A stretch of 64,000 bases of DNA from Zanthoxylum bungeanum (Eukaryota; Streptophyta; Magnoliopsida; Sapindales; Rutaceae). Positions 1 through 11,325 of this stretch are shown here, piece after piece (the first letter of the stretch is position 1; each line of letters starts with the position of its first letter). Under the pieces are notes generated by a model. It did not search any database and had not been told where the DNA came from. It saw only the letters and a program-made list of their open reading frames with translations. The position numbers and the translations under genes were made by a program. The stretch is from positions 372,001 through 436,000 of the forward strand of contig SKCR01033472.1 in the NCBI GenBank assembly GCA_019454045.1, given 5' to 3'.

Positions 1-1472
1 GGAAGTATCACTCCAGTTATAATGGAGATGATGGTCACGTAGGATACGAGACTGGTTCTCTTAAATACTGCAGCTGTCGGGATAAAATGACAAGGTCACG
101 TTTATCCGATTATAGAGACTAGTTACCAGAAATCCGACATGTGCTTCGTACGGGGCAGACACAATTCCAGCCCCAGGCCTAGCACGTGATCATTTAACAT
201 TGGATCGGAATACACAATACTGTGTATACTACGCCTGATATAGATCGCTTATTCCTGTAAGCACTTTTCTGGAGAATTGGGTAGGCATGGCGCTTTGCCA
301 GAAGCCAACCTTGTCTTGTAAATCGGTACAAACGTAGTACGAGGTACTTACGTGTTCGGATAGTCCGACGACCCGATTTACTGCCAACATATCCGGGGAT
401 CTCATGGGTCGCTTCCCGAAGATTCACCGATGATGTATGACTCGCACTTTATTAATCTGGGATTAATTTATGATGAGAGAGAGAATTAATCTGGGATTAA
501 TTACAGAGATATTTTATCTGAGATAAAATATCAATTAAAGAGAGATAACGATTAATTTAGAATTAATCGGCAAATTAATATATTCGATATATTAAACGAA
601 ATTGGATTTCGACGCGGAATTAAAATTAGATTTCAATTCGGGCGAACGAGTTAATTTAGAATTAATTCGTAAGCGACGTGAATAGTGATTTCGCTAGGCG
701 TAATCGTTTAATTACGTCGCAATGGAAAATTCGTTAATTTGGAATTAGCGAACCCGAGCCCGGGATTGTTTGCGAGCGTATTCGCATTTCGATTTTGAGT
801 GCGGCACGCAATTTAAATCAAGCGTCAAATCGCTAGTCGCATCAAGCGTCAAATCATCATGTCACTTTGAGTGATGTGACAATTGATTCATGAGTGATGT
901 GACTTGATGGAGGTGGGTGAAAAATGAAAAGGCTTGTACCTTTGACCTTTTAGAAAATTAAAAGTGGTATATGTTTATTAATTTTCGAAATTAACAAACA
1001 CCTTTTACGCATTTTATTTTTCCCTCCTCTCTCTCTTGAAACCTTCACGTTTTGGAGCCCAAAACGCTTTTATCTCTCACACGGTCTTGGACCAAATTTC
1101 TTCTCAAAATTTTCTGGTTCTGCTTAGAGAATAAGGAAGATGGAGATGGTGATTTTTGTGGCAAAAATCACCAAGAGCTAGCACTCAAAAGAGGAAATAC
1201 ATAGGTGATATGGAAACCATCTCATGAGCAAGGAATCACCATTGTTGAAGCTTGGAGCTTGAAGATGAAGATGGAGTCCAAAATCCACCATGGCCGAAAT
1301 CATGAAGCCCAAACCAGTGGGTTTACCGTGAGCATGACAGAATAGGAGAGCATGAAGTGTTCTTCGTAGCATCCAATCCAATCGATGTGAGTATGATTCT
1401 GCCATTCTCCTTGTTGTATTCACTCGTTTTATGCTTTATAAATGATAATTGGGACTTGATTGAAACCCAACA
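1..1472 (+). mobile_element. Copia element I, 3' LTR (5' part outside window)
   Basis: Nearly the whole stretch matches the later part of the J LTRs (38,160-39,505 and 41,710-43,095), including the 'regularly repeated' AT-rich blocks of the type attaattaatctgggatt near 460-560. It ends in cccaaca, a CA terminus, at 1,472. No primer-binding site follows, so this is a 3' LTR. What follows (ggtcccacc...) is part of a reversed LTR of a related family, so element I was inserted into element H. The left end and its target duplication lie outside the window. Nothing in it codes for protein; the short frames are chance. Confidence 0.85.
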
Positions 1473-1615
1473 GGTCCCACCATTTTAAATTCAAAATTTG
1501 AGTTGGCTCACACAACTTGACTTGGGCCCGGTTTCGTTTAATCCGATTAAACGAATTTTCCGTTGTGACGTAATTAAATCCAATTTAATTAAATAGTAAT
1601 GCCTAGCAAAATTAA
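1473..1615 (-). repeat. Fragment of the 3' LTR of copia H
   Basis: These bases match 13,680-13,823, inside the complete 5' LTR of H, in the same orientation (both contain ttgacttgggcccggttt). It is the only piece of H's 3' LTR left. The left side is cut by the insertion of element I. The right side passes directly into H reverse transcriptase, so RNase H, the polypurine tract and the first ~1.3 kb of the LTR have been deleted. Confidence 0.8.
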
Positions 1616-2700
1616 TGCAGATGCTCAAAGCATATGAGACACCAGGTCGCGTACATGATATGGCATACATGATCGATCCGACTGCTTAAGCGAATGGGAT
1701 CCGATTCATTGAATCTATGTCATTTTGAGTTTTAGAACACATGTCATTAGATAGAGTGACGCCATGTGACACCGGAAGCAGCCCCTTCTGGGACTGATCC
1801 ATGTTGAATCTCTTCAACATTGTCAATGTACGAGTTCTCGGAGAGTGCCAACAACTTTTAGATCTATCCCAGTAGATCGTTATTCCTAGAATAAAGGTTG
1901 CCTCTCCCAATAATTTCATGGAGAATTTTATTGAAAGCCAAGCTTTCACTGATTTTAGTATAGGATTGTCATTGCTTAGAAGCAATACATCATCAGCGTA
2001 TAAGACAATCAATGTCAGTGCGCTCCCACTAACCTTCTTATATACACAAGAATCATCATCGTTTTGAATGAAACCATATACCATTATGATCTCATCAAAA
2101 CGTTGGTTCCAAGAATGCAATGTTTGCTTCAATCCATAATTGGATCGATTTAACTTGCAAACCTTGTTTGCATGTTTTGGCACGGAAAAACCATCAGGGT
2201 GTTGTATATGAACAACCTCCAAAAAGTTTCCGTTAAGGAAAGCAGTTTTGACGTCCATCTGCCATATTTCGTAATCGAATTATACAGCATTAGCAAGCAT
2301 TATCTGAATGGATTTTAATTATGGCAACAGGTAAAAGGTTTCATCATAATCGACACCAAGTTGATGACGATACCCTTTCGCTACCAGCCTAGCTTTGTAT
2401 GTTTGTATGTTGCCATCCATGTTTGTCTTCACCATGAAGACCCATTTTATACCAATAGGCATAATGCCTTCTGTTACATCAACCAGTGTCCAAACTTGGT
2501 TGTATACATGGAATCCATTTCAGACTTCATGGCATCTTGCCATAAAGCGGAGTCGATACCTTATATTGCTTCCTCATACGTAGAAGGTTCATTATCCTCA
2601 ATAAGTTTAATGTCTACATGAGGTGAGATCAGAAACCCATACCTCTTAGGTTATTTTCTGACTTTCTCTGACCTACGCGGTTCTTGTGTATTAGAAGATT
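1616..2700 (-). pseudogene. Copia H reverse transcriptase remnant
   Basis: Read on the minus strand, this is the Ty1/copia RT. An open stretch at 1,686-2,258 begins MDVKTAFLNGN and contains LYADDVLL, the YxDD catalytic motif (here YADD), then ILGITIYWDR and a tail near SIMYA. The N-terminal part (2,259-2,640; VDYDETF, KARLVAKGYR-like) is present but interrupted by stops and frameshifts. The C-terminal end and all RNase H are lost at 1,616-1,621, where the sequence jumps into LTR. It cannot produce a working polymerase. Family assignment is firm; lineage within copia is not decided. Confidence 0.85.
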
Positions 2701-3684
2701 ATTAAACAGTCTCATCCCTGATGAACTGTTCGTGTTCCGTGAGAGGATCGGTGCCAAGAACAGTATCACTCTGATTTTCATCGAGTTCTACTTTCCTCCC
2801 ACTTAACACTGCATTTAGGAATTTCTCTAAGGAAAAACGCATGGAGAGCAACAAATATTTTTTTCTCTTATGGGTTGTGGAAATAACATCCTTTGGTTTC
2901 CCTAGGATAACCAATTACAAATAGGCACTTTTCCGATTTGGGTTCTATTTTGGCACCATCCAAATGTTTAACTTATGCCCAGCATCCCCAAATCTTCAGG
3001 AATGAGAAACCCGATTTCTTTCCTGCCCATATTTCATATGGAGTCTGTCCAACAGACTTTGACGGAACCTTATTCAAAATAAGTATTGCACTGTTCAATG
3101 CGTATCTCATGAAGGAAATTGGTAGCTCAGTGCGACTCATCATTAACCTTACTATGTCCAACAAAGGTCGGTTCCTCCGTTCGGACATACCGTTCAATTG
3201 AGGTGTTCCGGGAGGAGTCCACTATGAAAGAATGCCATACTCTTTCAAGTAATCGAGAAACTCATTGCTCAAGTATTTTTCACCATGGTCCGACCGTAAT
3301 ATTTTAATACTTTTGTCGGTATGTTTTTCTACTTCATGTCGAAACTCTTTGAATTTCTCAAAAGTTTCTGACTTGTGTCGTATAAGACACTCATAACCAT
3401 AACATGATGCAACATCCGTAAAGGTTACGAAGTATTCATAACCACCTCTAGCCTAGCTAGACATGGGCCCACATACGTCACCATGAACGAGGGCTAACAG
3501 CTCAATGGCACGTACACCCTTACCGCTAAAAGGTGTTTTAGGCACTTTGCCTAATAAACAAGATTCGCATACATCATATGAATTAGGATCAAATTCATTC
3601 ATGTATCCACTCTTCGAAAGTTTGGATATACGAGTCTTGATAATGTGTCTCAGATGATAATGCCACAAACAAGTCTCATTAGAA
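2701..3684 (-). pseudogene. Copia H integrase remnant
   Basis: Minus-strand pieces match the copia integrase. At 3,453-3,692 LWHYHLRHI and CESCLLGKVPKTPFSG give the HHCC-type zinc region (GAG_pre-integrase); one H lies in HLRH. At 2,973-3,197 NGMSERRNRPLLD carries the catalytic Glu, followed by VGQTPYEIW and a WGC motif. The pieces are in different frames with stops between them. A short frame at 2,702-2,914 covers the linker before RT. It lies in normal copia order (PR-IN-RT reading right to left). Confidence 0.82.
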
Positions 3685-4113
3685 TTACTCAATTTGAGCC
3701 TTTTTTGTCATGTTATATGTTTGAGATTCATTTATATTCAAAATGTAAAGACTATTATTAACATCTGTTGTACATATCAAAATGTTATCTTTATATACAA
3801 AACACCCAGTGTTCCAGAATACAAAGGTATACCCGCAACAGGTTAAACAAAATGCAGAGATAATGTTCATAGTAAAACTAGGTATGAAATAACAGTCACC
3901 TAATGTAATTACATGCCCCAATGGAAGATACAAAACATAGGTCCCAACGGCCAAAACAGCGAATCTCGTCCCGTTTCCGACTCGCAGGTCGATCTCACCT
4001 GAAGCCAGTATCCTTCTAATCAGCAGATCATGCACATCAGTACATATATGAGTACCACATCTAGAATTAAAATCAAAATTTTAAAACCAGTATTGGACAT
4101 GTTTGCAATAAAC
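3685..4113 (-). pseudogene. Copia H protease / pre-integrase remnant with mutated active site
   Basis: The frame reads DFNSRCGTHICTDVHDLL and then ASGEIDLRVGNGTRFAVLAVGTY, the usual region after the copia aspartic protease active site (compare FDTGCGTHLC in element E). In H the D-S/T-G triad reads N-S-R, so the catalytic Asp and Gly are both lost. The open stretch ends near 3,685, just before the zinc region in another frame. Upstream (right), the sequence is cut at about 4,114 by element D, so gag is missing. Confidence 0.8.
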
Positions 4114-4117
4114 ATAC

Positions 4118-4505
4118 CTGACGCCTCCGTACCTAGAGTGCCACAAATGTCTAAGTGATAACCCCGTACCTAGGGTGTCGCGGTGACGTCTCCGTACCTA
4201 GAGAGCCACAAATGTCTGAGTGCTAACCCCGTACCTAGGGTGTCGCAGTGACGCCTCCGTACCTAGAGTGCCACAAATGTCTGAATGCTAACCCCGTACC
4301 TAGGGTTTCGCGGTGACGTCTCCGTACCTAGAGAGCCACAAATGTCTGAGTGATAACCCCGTACCTAGGGTGTCGCAGTGACGCCTCAGTACCTAGAGTG
4401 CCACAAATGTCTGAATGCTAACCTCGTACCTAGGGTGTCGCGGTGACGTCTCCGTACCTAGAGAGCCACAAATGTCTGAGTGCTAACCCCGTACTTAGGG
4501 TGTCG
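4118..4505 (-). repeat. 65-bp tandem array with 130-bp higher order (element D)
   Basis: The marker ccacaaatgtct recurs at 4,141, 4,206, 4,271, 4,336, 4,401 and 4,466, exactly 65 bp apart. Two monomer types alternate: one with cagtgacgcctcc...agagtgcc, the other with cggtgacgtctcc...agagagcc, giving a 130-bp higher-order unit. The same array is in element C at 28,020-28,900. Confidence 0.95.
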
Positions 4506-4680
4506 CAGCTGTGATATCTCTATACCCGGAGTGCCGTACCTGGCAAAACTGATCTGACGTCTCCATACCCGGAGTGCCGTACCTGGCTGATCTGATATCT
4601 CCATACCCGGAGTGTCGTACCTGGCTGATCTGATATCTTCATTCTCGGAGTGCCGTACCTGGCAAACTGATCTCAACTAA
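4506..4680 (-). repeat. 38-43-bp tandem repeat (element D)
   Basis: Four copies of a unit of the form gatatctccatacccggagt followed by gccgtacctggctgatct lie here. Spacing varies from 38 to 43 bp. The word gccgtacctggc resembles the gtaccta core of the adjoining 65-bp unit, so one may derive from the other. The equivalent array in C is 28,905-29,065. Confidence 0.9.
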
Positions 4681-5345
4681 TGTGGGCCTCGCCCCCAGAA
4701 TGACATACCCAGCAGAACTAATACTGAACCAATGTGGGCCTCGCCCCCAGCGTGCCATACCCGGCAAGACTAATACTGATGATGATGCAGTGGGCCCTCA
4801 ACCCTGGGACGCATCCCGGAACTGCAACCGACAACAGGGGCCCTCGACCCTAGGACGTATCCCAATACCGCTGACAATGTGGGCCTCGGCTCTGAGATTC
4901 ATTCCAAATTCTGACGATGTGGGCCTCGACCCTGGGATTCTTTCCCCAAACTGGTGATAGTGTGGGCCTCGGCCCTGGGATTTATTCCCGAAACTCTAAT
5001 GATATGGGCCTCGACCCTATGATTTATTCCCGGATTCAAACTCATGGGCCTCAACCCTGGGATTCATTCCCGATGCTGCTGATAATGTGGGCCTCGACCT
5101 TGAGTTGATACTGATGTGGGCCTCGCCCCAAACTGATACTGATGTGGGCCTCGCCCCCAGACTGAAATTGATGTGGGCCTCGCCCCCATACAGACACTGA
5201 TGTACCCCTCGCCCCCAGACTGATACTGATGTGGGCCTCAACCCCGGGACTCATCCCCAAACGAATACTGATACTGAAACTGATGTGGGCCTCGCCCTAA
5301 AACTGATACTGATATGGGCCTCAACCCTGGGACTCATCCCCGAAA
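4681..5345 (-). repeat. Irregular ~25-45-bp array with gtgggcctcg core (element D)
   Basis: About 18 copies of atgtgggcctcg followed by accctgggattcattcccg or a shorter form. On the element's own sense strand the unit reads gggaatgaatccca...gaggcccacatt, the same as in element B at 49,720-49,860. The copies differ in length and only some keep the second half. Confidence 0.9.
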
Positions 5346-6554
5346 CTACTACTCATATGTTGCTGATTCTGGTTGGCTTGTCTCTTCCGCTTTCTCTTTT
5401 TCTTCTTTGAAACCTGTTAATACAAAACAAAAAAAACACAAAAAAAGAATGCAAAATATGTTACGTGTATGCATGCATGCATGAATGAATTTCCTATTCC
5501 GCTGGGTTAGGTCTTCCGCCAGTTCTCCAGGTGATTGCTCAGCCTTCTCTCTGGTCTCATGACTCAATATCTTGTTATGTCCCTGATTCGTGATGTGGTA
5601 GACTGGTCGCCCCAGTCTTGGTTTAGCTTTCTGCTCTCTGTTGTTTGCACTTGGTCAAGATGAACCACATGGTGGGCCCTTCCATTTCATCACATTGTAT
5701 CACATGCTACGAAATAGTCCCAATAGTTATACATATCATTGTCCTCAAAGAATGCTCAGTATTGAAACCATAGAACCTTCAAAACATTCAACGCAACTCA
5801 AATCCAAGTCTTTGAACAAATGATCTAAGCCAGACTCAAAGTGTGTGTGTGCAAAGGTTCCTTTGCGGATTCATCCCTAGGTAAGCTAACTCAATGATTT
5901 CGTTTCAAAAATCGGGATCGATGGGTCAAACCAACCTAGATGTCTCAATTATGCCTGCAGTTGCTTTTCTGTGCTCAATGTGGCATGGTTTTCTTTCTCT
6001 TTTTCTCTTTTTCTCTTGTCTCTTTCTTTTCTCTTTTCATTTTGAAATTCTTTTTTTTTCTCAACACACCTACCCTTTAAGGTAATATTTCTCCTCATAG
6101 TGGTCCTACTACTCGCCCATGGGTAGCTTCACGCTTATCGGTTATAGGTGGTTCAATTCTTTTCTTTATAGAATTTTCTTTCATTTTCAACCATACCACA
6201 CATCATAACATAAGCAAATCAAGATAGACATCTAAGTAAACGGTCATTCACCGACCTACAATTTCTTCAACTAGTCACATTGCCAATTACTCAGGTTTTC
6301 ACCGCTAAGAACCTATAGTGAAGTGCTTACGAGTCTAACATAGATTAATCATTCAAAGTATCAGATAAAAGCACATCAAGAGTTTATCGTTTCTAAGGTT
6401 TCACCTTAAAGTAATCAATTTCATTATCGGACTTATGCCTAACTATTAGGACTAAGAACATAATTTTTTTTTTCTTCTTTTTTTTTTTTTTTTCTCTTTT
6501 TCTTTTTTTTTTCTTTTTTGTTTTTTCCCTTTTTTTTTTGGCCCACCAATGGTC
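5346..6554 (-). other. Element D 3' UTR, no gene; T-rich tract at 6,455-6,540
   Basis: Non-coding sequence collinear (inverted) with B 48,560-49,680 and A 54,180-55,200, including ccatgggtagc and cacctaccctttaaggta on both. The tract at 6,455-6,540 is almost pure T with a few C, so the element's sense strand is purine-only. Short frames here are not genes. No host sequence was recognised. Confidence 0.75.
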
Positions 6555-6650
6555 TTTCTCTCATTGCCGTAAGATTTTCTGTTTCTCGATTTCCTTTCCC
6601 CCGATATCCATGTTCGCTAAACTCTCATTGACAAGCCCCTATTTTTCTAA
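6555..6650 (-). pseudogene. Element D gag scar
   Basis: Minus-strand reading from about 6,611 gives an ATG followed by gatatcgggggaaaggaaat and, after ~45 bases, agaaagaccattggtgggcc. In element A the leader before gag (43,960-44,005) ends at the same ATG, while the following words are found at 53,625-53,697. The whole gag between them is missing. Element B has the same join at 48,454. Only about a dozen codons stay open. Confidence 0.75.
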
Positions 6651-7285
6651 CCCAACGGATATTTATGATGGCTTTTAAGACACGAGGGTTAACATGATGC
6701 ATGTATGTATGAGATGCATGTGATGTATGAGACATAATATGCATGGGGTAATCAAAAGCATAAAAGGTGGCCCCTATAGGTCATACAACTATGGTTCACA
6801 TGTGGGTTTACGGGAGTGTGGACAAAGGCTCTCGTTTGACGAAGGATTACCCACAACTAGGACTCCCCACTCAAGTGTTCAAGCGACCAAATGAGTGCAC
6901 CTTTTTTATACCTTACGGTACGTGCCAACGAGTTACAGTGTATGACTAACTGTCCAATGGATTTCCCGTTGTAGATTCCCCAGAGGGAGGGTGGAGCGAG
7001 GCTCTCTTAAGTACCCAAGCCCCTTAGGCTCTTATCGCTTGGTGTCAGGAATAAACAACGAGTCCTCCAAACTAGTCTGTCATAACGAGCTAGAAGTAAT
7101 GATTATCTCTGTGTCTTCACAGCTTTTCCTTGTGAAAAGGTAGTGAGTGAAGGAAGACACCCAACCATCACCTAGCTCCAACAAAGCCTTTGATTAACCT
7201 CTTTCAACTCACTATCGAAATGATTAACTAAAGCACAAATCATAAACATCACAAGACATGATTTCGGGGCGAATTCTCTAGATAT
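6651..7285 (-). other. Element D leader (5' UTR)
   Basis: Non-coding, inverted copy of the leader seen in B (47,110-48,450) and C (32,725-33,650), with ccccagagggagggtggag at 6,978-6,996 and ctcttatcgcttggtgtcag nearby. A shorter fragment also sits at 62,736-63,075. Confidence 0.8.
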
Positions 7286-7302
7286 CCCCAGTGGAGTCGC
7301 CA
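7286..7302 (-). promoter_or_regulatory. Primer-binding site of element D
   Basis: The minus strand reads tggcgactccactgggg, three bases (gtt) after the LTR end at 7,306. The same word is at 37,314 (A) and, with one change, at 47,091 (B) and 33,666 (C). Tat/Ogre elements are generally reported to use a tRNA-Arg primer; I infer the same here but could not align it to a tRNA. Confidence 0.85.
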
Positions 7303-7759
7303 AACTGTAGACAACAGAACCTGGGTGACGCTGTTCTAGGCTCGCGGCCTAGTTGGGAAGTATGAAATAACATGGAGTCGCCACCCGGTGTGAACCGGGA
7401 CAAATATTTAAGGCCGCACTCACCCCTCGCAAGGGAAGACCTCAAACCGTTGGGTTCGGAATGGTCCCTTACTTATGTCACTTGTGATGATATAATTTGT
7501 GCAATGAACTAACCAAGTCTACTCAATAATCATGCTCAAGGGTACTTAGATCTAACATGCTTTCATCCAAATAATTCCACGCAATGTAACACAACGAGCA
7601 TATTGAATCATTAAAGCAACATGTATAAATCATTATCCTAACACATCATAAACTAATAATATGCATAAGGAACAACCTAAATATGCTTTAACAAATAAAT
7701 AACAACTAAATTATACCATGCTTTAAATAATAAACGAATAACCTAAAGACTATAACATG

Positions 7760-7764
7760 CTCAA
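7760..7764. repeat. TSD of the solo LTR, left copy
   Basis: ctcaa, repeated at 9,869-9,873. Confidence 0.85.
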
Positions 7765-9868
7765 TGATGAGCGGAAAATATATCAATATTTACCGCCCCT
7801 TTAACTTAATATTTTATTTAGTTTCTCGGGTTTAATGAACTTTTTGATGTGTTTTAGTTTATTTTGCAGATAAAATAATATCGGGTCTCAATGAAATCAT
7901 TTAGGATGAAATATGGGTCAAATAATGGCAATTATTGGACTTGATATTTTAATTTTGGAGATTGGAAACTTGAAAGGGCGTTTTGACGAAGTGCAGTTTT
8001 GGAAATTCCAGTTTTGCGCATCTGTCGTCTTTTGGGCATAACGTTTTACTCAGATATCGGATTGAGCTGATTCAAGTTCCAGATTAAAGAAGACTCAAAG
8101 ATCTACAACTTTTAAAGACAAAATAATTTCGAATTCTGAAGATTTCATGCCCGAAATTGATGAACTATCCAGAAGTGTGTGGTGTGTAATTATTAAAAGT
8201 CATTATCAATCATTTTCAAAGCAAAATATTAATTAATAAATAATTAATAAAAATTATCAAATCACCACCCAACAAGATAAGCAATTATTGGAGCAATTAT
8301 GGATTTGGTGGAGTAATTAGTGGAGAAATTAATAATGGATTTGGTGGAGAATTTGATGGATGATTTGATGGTGGCAAAATTTTGCCTATAAATACCAAGC
8401 CATTTCATTTGTAAAATTCATACTTTCTTCTTTGAAATTCTTAATGAATAAATAAGAAGATTGTATCTAGTTTAGTTATTTACAGTTTTTAGTAATTAAT
8501 TTTCACTTTCGCACTTTCTTTTCTTTACTTTTCAGTTTTTACTTTCCGCAATTTACTTTTACGCACAACATTTTCTTTCTTTACTTTTGCAGTTTTTATT
8601 CTTCAAGCAATGAGGAGGTAATTCTCATTTGCTGGGGTGAAAGGTAAAGCTTTTATTATTACTATTTAGATTAATCTCCCTTAATTATAATATAAAAACT
8701 ATTTAAAACCTGACTTAAAAAGGGATACCGCTATATTGGTCGGTTGGTAATTAATTATAAATTGGTTTTAACCTGACTTAATATGGATACCGCCTAGTTG
8801 GTCGGTTGGTAATTAATTATTAATTTGACTTAATCAGGATACCGCCTATATGGCTGGTTAGTAATTATCACGCAAAGTTAATATATTATATTAAGGGAGA
8901 TATCTAAAATAGTAGTAATAAAAGTTGATCCTCTAACCCCAGCATTCTCTTTTATTATACTTTTACTTTATTTAATTTCAACAATTTACTTTCAGTAATT
9001 TATTTTTAATTTTTTTTACTTTTTACTTTTTACTTTTACTTTATTTACTTTTCAGCAATTTACTTTTCAGTATTTAATTTTCAGCAATTTACTTTATGTC
9101 TTTTATTTTATTTAAGTTTTTACTACCCGTAAATATGTGTCGTAACTAAGCCAGTTATCTGGGGTTGTGATGAATTTCAATATCACTATTTTATAAGGGT
9201 TAGATTATAGGTTGGGTAATTTAAAGATTTATTTATTGAGTCTTAATCTTAATGCTTTTTATTAACTGGCCATTAATAAAATTGATTAGGTAAACTTAAA
9301 ATGAACTAGACATAGGGATTTTAAGTTTAAGACCTTAGACTCAATAGCCCACGATCTTCCTTGAGGATAGATAACCCTTTAATAGATTTCCTTACAGGAT
9401 AGGAATATACCTGTCGGGCGGGGGTAGCCATAATTGGAACTCAAACTTAATGAATCTAGGTAATTTGGTTGACATAGACATATGGTTCAATTGGATTATA
9501 CTAGGTATTTGTAATTGACCATCGGAAGAGGCTTTTCCATAATTTAGTGTTCCAGGTTAATAAATCAATATTTTACCCAACTATAAGATAACCACTTCAT
9601 CTTTTAAATAATATTGGAATAAATCACAACCCTGGATAGTTTTTATAATTTGAATTTCCACCAACCTACTTTCGAACCATTTTATTTACTTGTTTTTAAA
9701 TTTAGAATCGTCACCATTTTAAATCAATCAATCAACTTGTTAGATATTAGTAATCATTTGACCTCATAAAATTAATAGTTTAGATATTAAGTCCTCGTGG
9801 GATCGATATTTTTATACTACTTGAACGATACGTGTGCTTGCGTTATACGTGTGTGTTTACGCCGGTCA
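7765..9868 (+). mobile_element. Gypsy-type solo LTR with 5-bp TSD
   Basis: Starts tgatgagcggaaaatat and ends acgccggtca, flanked by ctcaa at 7,760-7,764 and 9,869-9,873. Sequence outside joins cleanly into one Ogre LTR (compare 26,236 and 34,128). At 2,104 bp with no internal region it is a solo LTR, left by recombination between two LTRs. It contains three copies of a ~35-100-bp block with ggataccgcc...ggtcggttggtaatta (8,720-8,870). The end context cctcgtgggatcgatattt resembles LTR ends of some plant gypsy families. A reversed partial relative is at 17,640-19,172. Confidence 0.9.
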
Positions 9869-9873
9869 CTCAA
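9869..9873. repeat. TSD of the solo LTR, right copy
   Basis: ctcaa, matching 7,760-7,764. Confidence 0.85.
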
Positions 9874-10825
9874 ATACAAAGTTGGATGAGACGAGATATG
9901 TGTATCTTAAGTGGTACGTGGCATTGTATCCCGAGTGCAGACCATATTACCGTCCATTCGGAATCGGCTATGGAATTTATGTCCGGGTTTCCATCCGATA
10001 TACCACAAAAGGGAACACAAATCCCGCTCATCCAACAATCACATCATGCCTCAAACGACTCTCATGCAATTATATATCAAGATAAATAAACAAAAATAAA
10101 GAAGATAAGTAAAAAGGGTGCCCTCAGGTCTAACCTCTTTTGTCGTCTAAGAAAGGGCGTTACACGTCCGTTGGAAGGGAGATTGATCCGATGCTTTTCC
10201 GATTTGTCTACTCAATGTCTTTCCTCGCTGCTTTGATGTTCGGGCTGCTGTTTCAAGTCCGTTTCACTGCTGTTTCGCTGCTACGTTTTAGGTCACTGTC
10301 TTGGTGATTTAGTGGACTGTTTTGAGTGATTTTGAAGGCTAATGGAGCTGCGGTTTTGAGGGTTTTTTAGGGAAACTTTATGGAGATTTTTGAGGGGTTT
10401 TCTAGGTGATTTTAGGGCTGTTTTGCTGGCTAAAGTCGCAGCCAAAACTGACCAGAACAGAAGGTGAAGATGTGGCAGTTCAAGGTGCAGTGGGGGCGTT
10501 TTTTGGGACTGTTTTGGGGCTGCGAATGAGGCTGTGTTTGGAGAGTGTTTAGTGCGAATTTAGGGCTTTATTTGAGGCTTATTTTGGTTTGTTTTAGGGC
10601 TGTGAATGGTGGCTAAAATTCGGCAATGGAGGGCAGTGAAAGGGGCTTAGGCGTGAAGGGTGTTGGTGAAGGATGAAAGATGCGGCAATGGAGGGTGCTT
10701 AGGTTTAATGATTCGGCAATGGAGGCTTCAAGGAGGTTTTTGGACGTGCAAGGAGGCTTGAGAAAGTGTTTGGGACGTGCTTGGGGAAGTATGTGTGATA
10801 GCTTTTGAATGGGGGTGAAGGCCTC

Positions 10826-10833
10826 TTTTTATA
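10826..10833 (-). promoter_or_regulatory. TATA box, element D LTR
   Basis: TATAAAAA on the minus strand in the context cctataaaaagaggc. The same context is at the equivalent place in both C LTRs, and A and B have TATAAAAA in their LTRs too. Confidence 0.7.
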
Positions 10834-11325
10834 GGCAAAGAGAGAAGACTTTCCGAATTTGAATAGGAAAGAATCTCCTAATTGGTGTCTAACAAGGAAT
10901 GGATCTCCTAATTTGGATTTGTGATTGGATTTGATTTGGTAGGGATTTGATTTGATTTCTTTTATTTAGGAAGGGATTTGATTTGATTTAGGCATGTGTT
11001 AAATGTGATTTTGGCTATTTAGGAAGGCTATGGGCGTGAATGGTGTCTCATGGGCGTGGGTTTGGCTTGGCTTGGTGGGCTTGGGTATTTTGGGTTTGGT
11101 TTGGGTTTGGTAAGTGGTTTGTGGGGTTTTGGGCCTAAGATAAGCTTTGAAACGGAAGTCCAACAAGCAACCGAAGCTCAAACAACGAGATTAAATCCAT
11201 AAAAAATTCTATTTTCCAACTTTACCCTTCCAACGTCCGTTTCCCGCGACTTTCATGACTAAAGAAGTAGTTGCCTCCATACGAGACTCATCATTGGGCT
11301 AATGTGTAAAAATGGAATGCCTACA

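Larger units (their letters stand above)
4114..11325 (-). mobile_element. Tat/Ogre element D, 5' half only (LTR, leader, 3' UTR arrays)
   Basis: On the minus strand this reads: LTR (11,325 down to 7,306), primer-binding site, leader, a gag scar near 6,640, A-rich tract, 3' UTR and tandem arrays down to 4,114. There is no polypurine tract or 3' LTR on the left, so it is truncated. It has the same family features as C (25,784-35,779) but no pol. It splits the copia H internal region between protease and leader. The right flank is ctagg; no matching left flank survives. Confidence 0.85.
7306..11325 (-). mobile_element. Element D LTR, split by a solo LTR
   Basis: The ends are tgtagacaac at 7,306 and aatgcctaca at 11,325, the same termini as both C LTRs. 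Without the insert (7,765-9,868 plus the duplicated ctcaa) it is about 1.9 kb. It holds one copy of the ~190-bp block that is doubled in the C LTRs. Minus-strand TATA box TATAAAAA at 10,826-10,833. The short peptides near 9,832-10,090 are chance frames also found in the C LTRs. Confidence 0.9.
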
